Source: Siniperca chuatsi
Taxonomy: Eukaryota; Chordata; Actinopteri; Centrarchiformes; Sinipercidae
Direction of reading: 5' to 3'
NCBI RefSeq assembly: GCF_020085105.1
Contig: NC_058055.1
Span: 14,075,822 to 14,139,821 of the forward strand
DNA: 64,000 bases
The number at the start of each line of letters is the position of its first letter. Position 1 is the stretch's first letter. The position numbers and the translations under genes are program-made. Below, in pieces: positions 61,960 to 64,000 of the stretch. The notes beneath the pieces were generated by a model. The model saw only the letters and a list, made by a program, of their open reading frames with translations, made no database searches and was not told the DNA's origin.

Positions 61960-64000
61960 GTTGAAACATTGTGGCTCAAGGCCGGCCAACTGTCAGGATG
62001 GAGAAAAGGGTTCCATCAAGAGCCAAACAGTTTTGGTTTTGTTCAGCCACACCACAGAGAACACTCGTTCAGCAGCAGCATTTGCTAGTGGAAGTACCAA
62101 CACCAACTTGGCAATACGAGAGAGCCTTCCAAATCTGCTCATCCCGGTCACCTTTGAAAAATGTATATAGGAAGCCTAATTACTCTCTTAAGTATTTTTG
62201 TATGCATTAAGTTGATTAAGTCAATGTGTATGTCAAAGGATGCTGAATGATTCTTACCTTATTCTTCATTGATGCCATGTTCCCCTAAAAGCTCTAAACA
62301 TCAAATGTGGCTTGGTCTTGAACTGGTAATGGTAATTGGTCATGCTCTTGAGGTCCCTGGTACGGGAGACGTTCAGCAAACCAAAAAGAACACACTGTGC
62401 ACTGATCTTATGAAGTTACAGTAGCTGAAACAACAACAGGGTTTGTTTTTTCAGATGTGGTCATCAAACTTTACAATCTATTCAAAATGTTAAGAAAATG
62501 TGAAACCCTAACCTGTCGACTAAGTACAAGGCATCTTCCACTCCACACTCTGTCCTCTGCTGGACATCAACAAACATGGCATGTTTGAGCAGGGGCTCTC
62601 TCAGGGGTAGTTTCTTCATGGCATACTCCACAGCCCTGACCAGAAATGTCAGTGCTGCCTGTTGGAACCTCTTCACTTGCTGCTGTTTGTAATGTCTCCT
62701 GCATCAAGGAGCCTGTTGAGTGTAGCTCAAGTAGTAAAGCCAATATTCAGCTTTTCTCCTGCCAGAGAGATACAATAAATCAACTACTTTAACCTTAGGA
62801 ACAGGTAAGTACTGGTAAGATCACAATAACATTTGTCTTTCACAGGTTTCATTAACAAACATCAACAACCTCAGTAGCTGACTTGAATACCCGTCTTTAA
62901 GTATCTCCCATCAAATCAGTGATGACATCACCAAACTTATAACTTGTCTGAACAAGCAGCCCTCTCACAAACAGTCTACGTGAGTGGATAGTGTATGTAT
63001 GTATGCTTATGTGAAACTTGGTGAATTACTTGGCAGTTGGTTTGATGGGTCCTTTTTAGATGATTTCATGCGATTCCCGGCTCTGCAGTGCTACAGGCTT
63101 CAGAAACTTCGAGGACAACTTAGGGATGAAATTTGTCATCTACAAAATTGTATTTCAGAAAAGATTTTCAAAATGACATTTTACCTAAGAAGTAGTGCTT
63201 GATAAAAAAAAGGAACAAACAAAGCACATTATTGGCAGAAGCATATCCCAACCCTCCCATTTTACCTCATCATGTGGAAGGAAGATGGAGGACATCTCTC
63301 TCTAGAGGAGGCGGTTGAAGTTGGAGAAGACTGGCAACATTGCTTGATAGAAGAACAGGTACACCTCTGTTATTGGGTTAGAAAATGCTTCCAAAAGCCT
63401 CCTGAACCTTGGTTGTTTCTGTGAATAAAAAAGCACAGGTTGTGCATACTACACAAGTTTACATTTCAGTCTCTTGTAATAATCTTGTATTCGTATCATT
63501 GAAATATGAGGCCTACTTGATGACTTGAAGTAGCTGGCCAGTGGCTCATACTGCTGCAGAACACCTCTCCTGGTTCAACCATCCAATGGAAATGTGCATG
63601 GAGTGCTCCCATATAACCACTTCCATGGAACTCACAAAATTCTATGACAAGAATGTTACGTCTTAATTTCAATCCAATCAAAATCTTCTGCATTTCATTT
63701 GTACAACATTGGGGCTGGTTAAAGCGCATACCTGTTAGGTAACCTTTATGATTGGTGCTACCGCTAAACTAGTATCCCACATCCACAATCAGATCCTCTG
63801 GATCAATTCCAGACACCTGCAATACATGATAATTTATAATCACATTTTGGTCATAGATTTATTACATCACAGCAAAACAAACCATTTTACCTGGTTTTGG
63901 TCTTAACTTATAGGTCATTGAAAGCATACATGATTATACTCACCTCCAAAAACCCCAGCCCAGTCTGTCTGGCAGAGTTGTGAATGATGTGACGGGGGCA
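61960..64000 (-). pseudogene. Decayed hAT-transposase-like gene, runs off the window edge
   Basis: Read on the minus strand from the right edge: RHIIHNSARQTGLGFLE (63996 down), SGIDPEDLIVDVGY then a stop and FSGSTNHKGYL (63830-63740), RFRRLLEAFSNPITEVYLFFY and LPVFSNFNRLL (63420-63310, with a stop), KFLKPVALQSRE (about 63110), RFQQAALTFLVRAVEYAMKKL and PLLKHAMFVDVQQRTECGVED (62676-62530), RLPYQGPQEHDQL (about 62370-62330), and finally SRIAKLVLVLPLANAAAERVFSVVWLNKTKT (62130-62030), which is the hAT-type dimerisation motif. Order and spacing match a family of intron-bearing hAT-derived proteins in fish. Stops, frame changes and missing parts make it a pseudogene. The N-terminal part is outside the window. 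Confidence 0.75.

Overview
The window reads as nuclear DNA of a ray-finned fish, probably a percomorph-type teleost. The genes are vertebrate, with many GT-AG introns. Between and inside them lie repeats I recognise as typical of teleosts: a tRNA-headed SINE, Tc1-like transposons, RNase H-bearing LINEs with GAA tails, hAT-like sequence, MITEs, and CA or AT arrays. I rebuilt eight multi-exon coding regions by joining exons by hand. In every case the joined length is a multiple of three.

Layout. 0.9-3.2 kb: a fibrinogen-like 1 gene (minus). 5.2-10.5 kb: a voltage-sensing phosphatase gene (plus), divergent from the first. 12.4-17.4 kb: smpd1, acid sphingomyelinase (minus), convergent with the phosphatase. 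18.1-20.7 kb: a decayed LINE and a second LINE tail. 20.8-23.9 kb: a THAP-domain gene (plus) that looks like the front part of a transposase-type protein. 24.8-31.8 kb: ilk (minus). 34.9-36.3 kb: timm10b (minus), with a long C-terminal extension. 37.2-40.5 kb: repeats only. 40.6-44.0 kb: trat1 (minus). 45.7-51.2 kb: cd96 (minus). 51.2-64 kb: no intact gene seen; it holds a MITE, a dead Tc1 transposon and a decayed hAT-like gene that runs off the right edge.

How the genes relate. smpd1, ilk and timm10b belong to the human 11p15.4 neighbourhood, with the intervening human genes absent here. trat1 and cd96 belong to the human 3q13 neighbourhood and lie only 1.7 kb apart on the same strand. Both encode lymphocyte membrane proteins: an adaptor with SH2-binding tyrosines and an Ig receptor with a proline-rich tail. 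I see no evidence that the whole window forms one pathway.

The strongest leads are the tandem trat1-cd96 pair, the short THAP gene starting just behind a LINE tail, the Ala/Pro/Ser-rich tail on timm10b, a 91-bp exact copy of a timm10b exon-intron boundary 3.1 kb away, and a hairpin-forming insertion with an 18-bp target duplication in an ilk intron. Calls rest on reading and memory of protein families. No database search was run.
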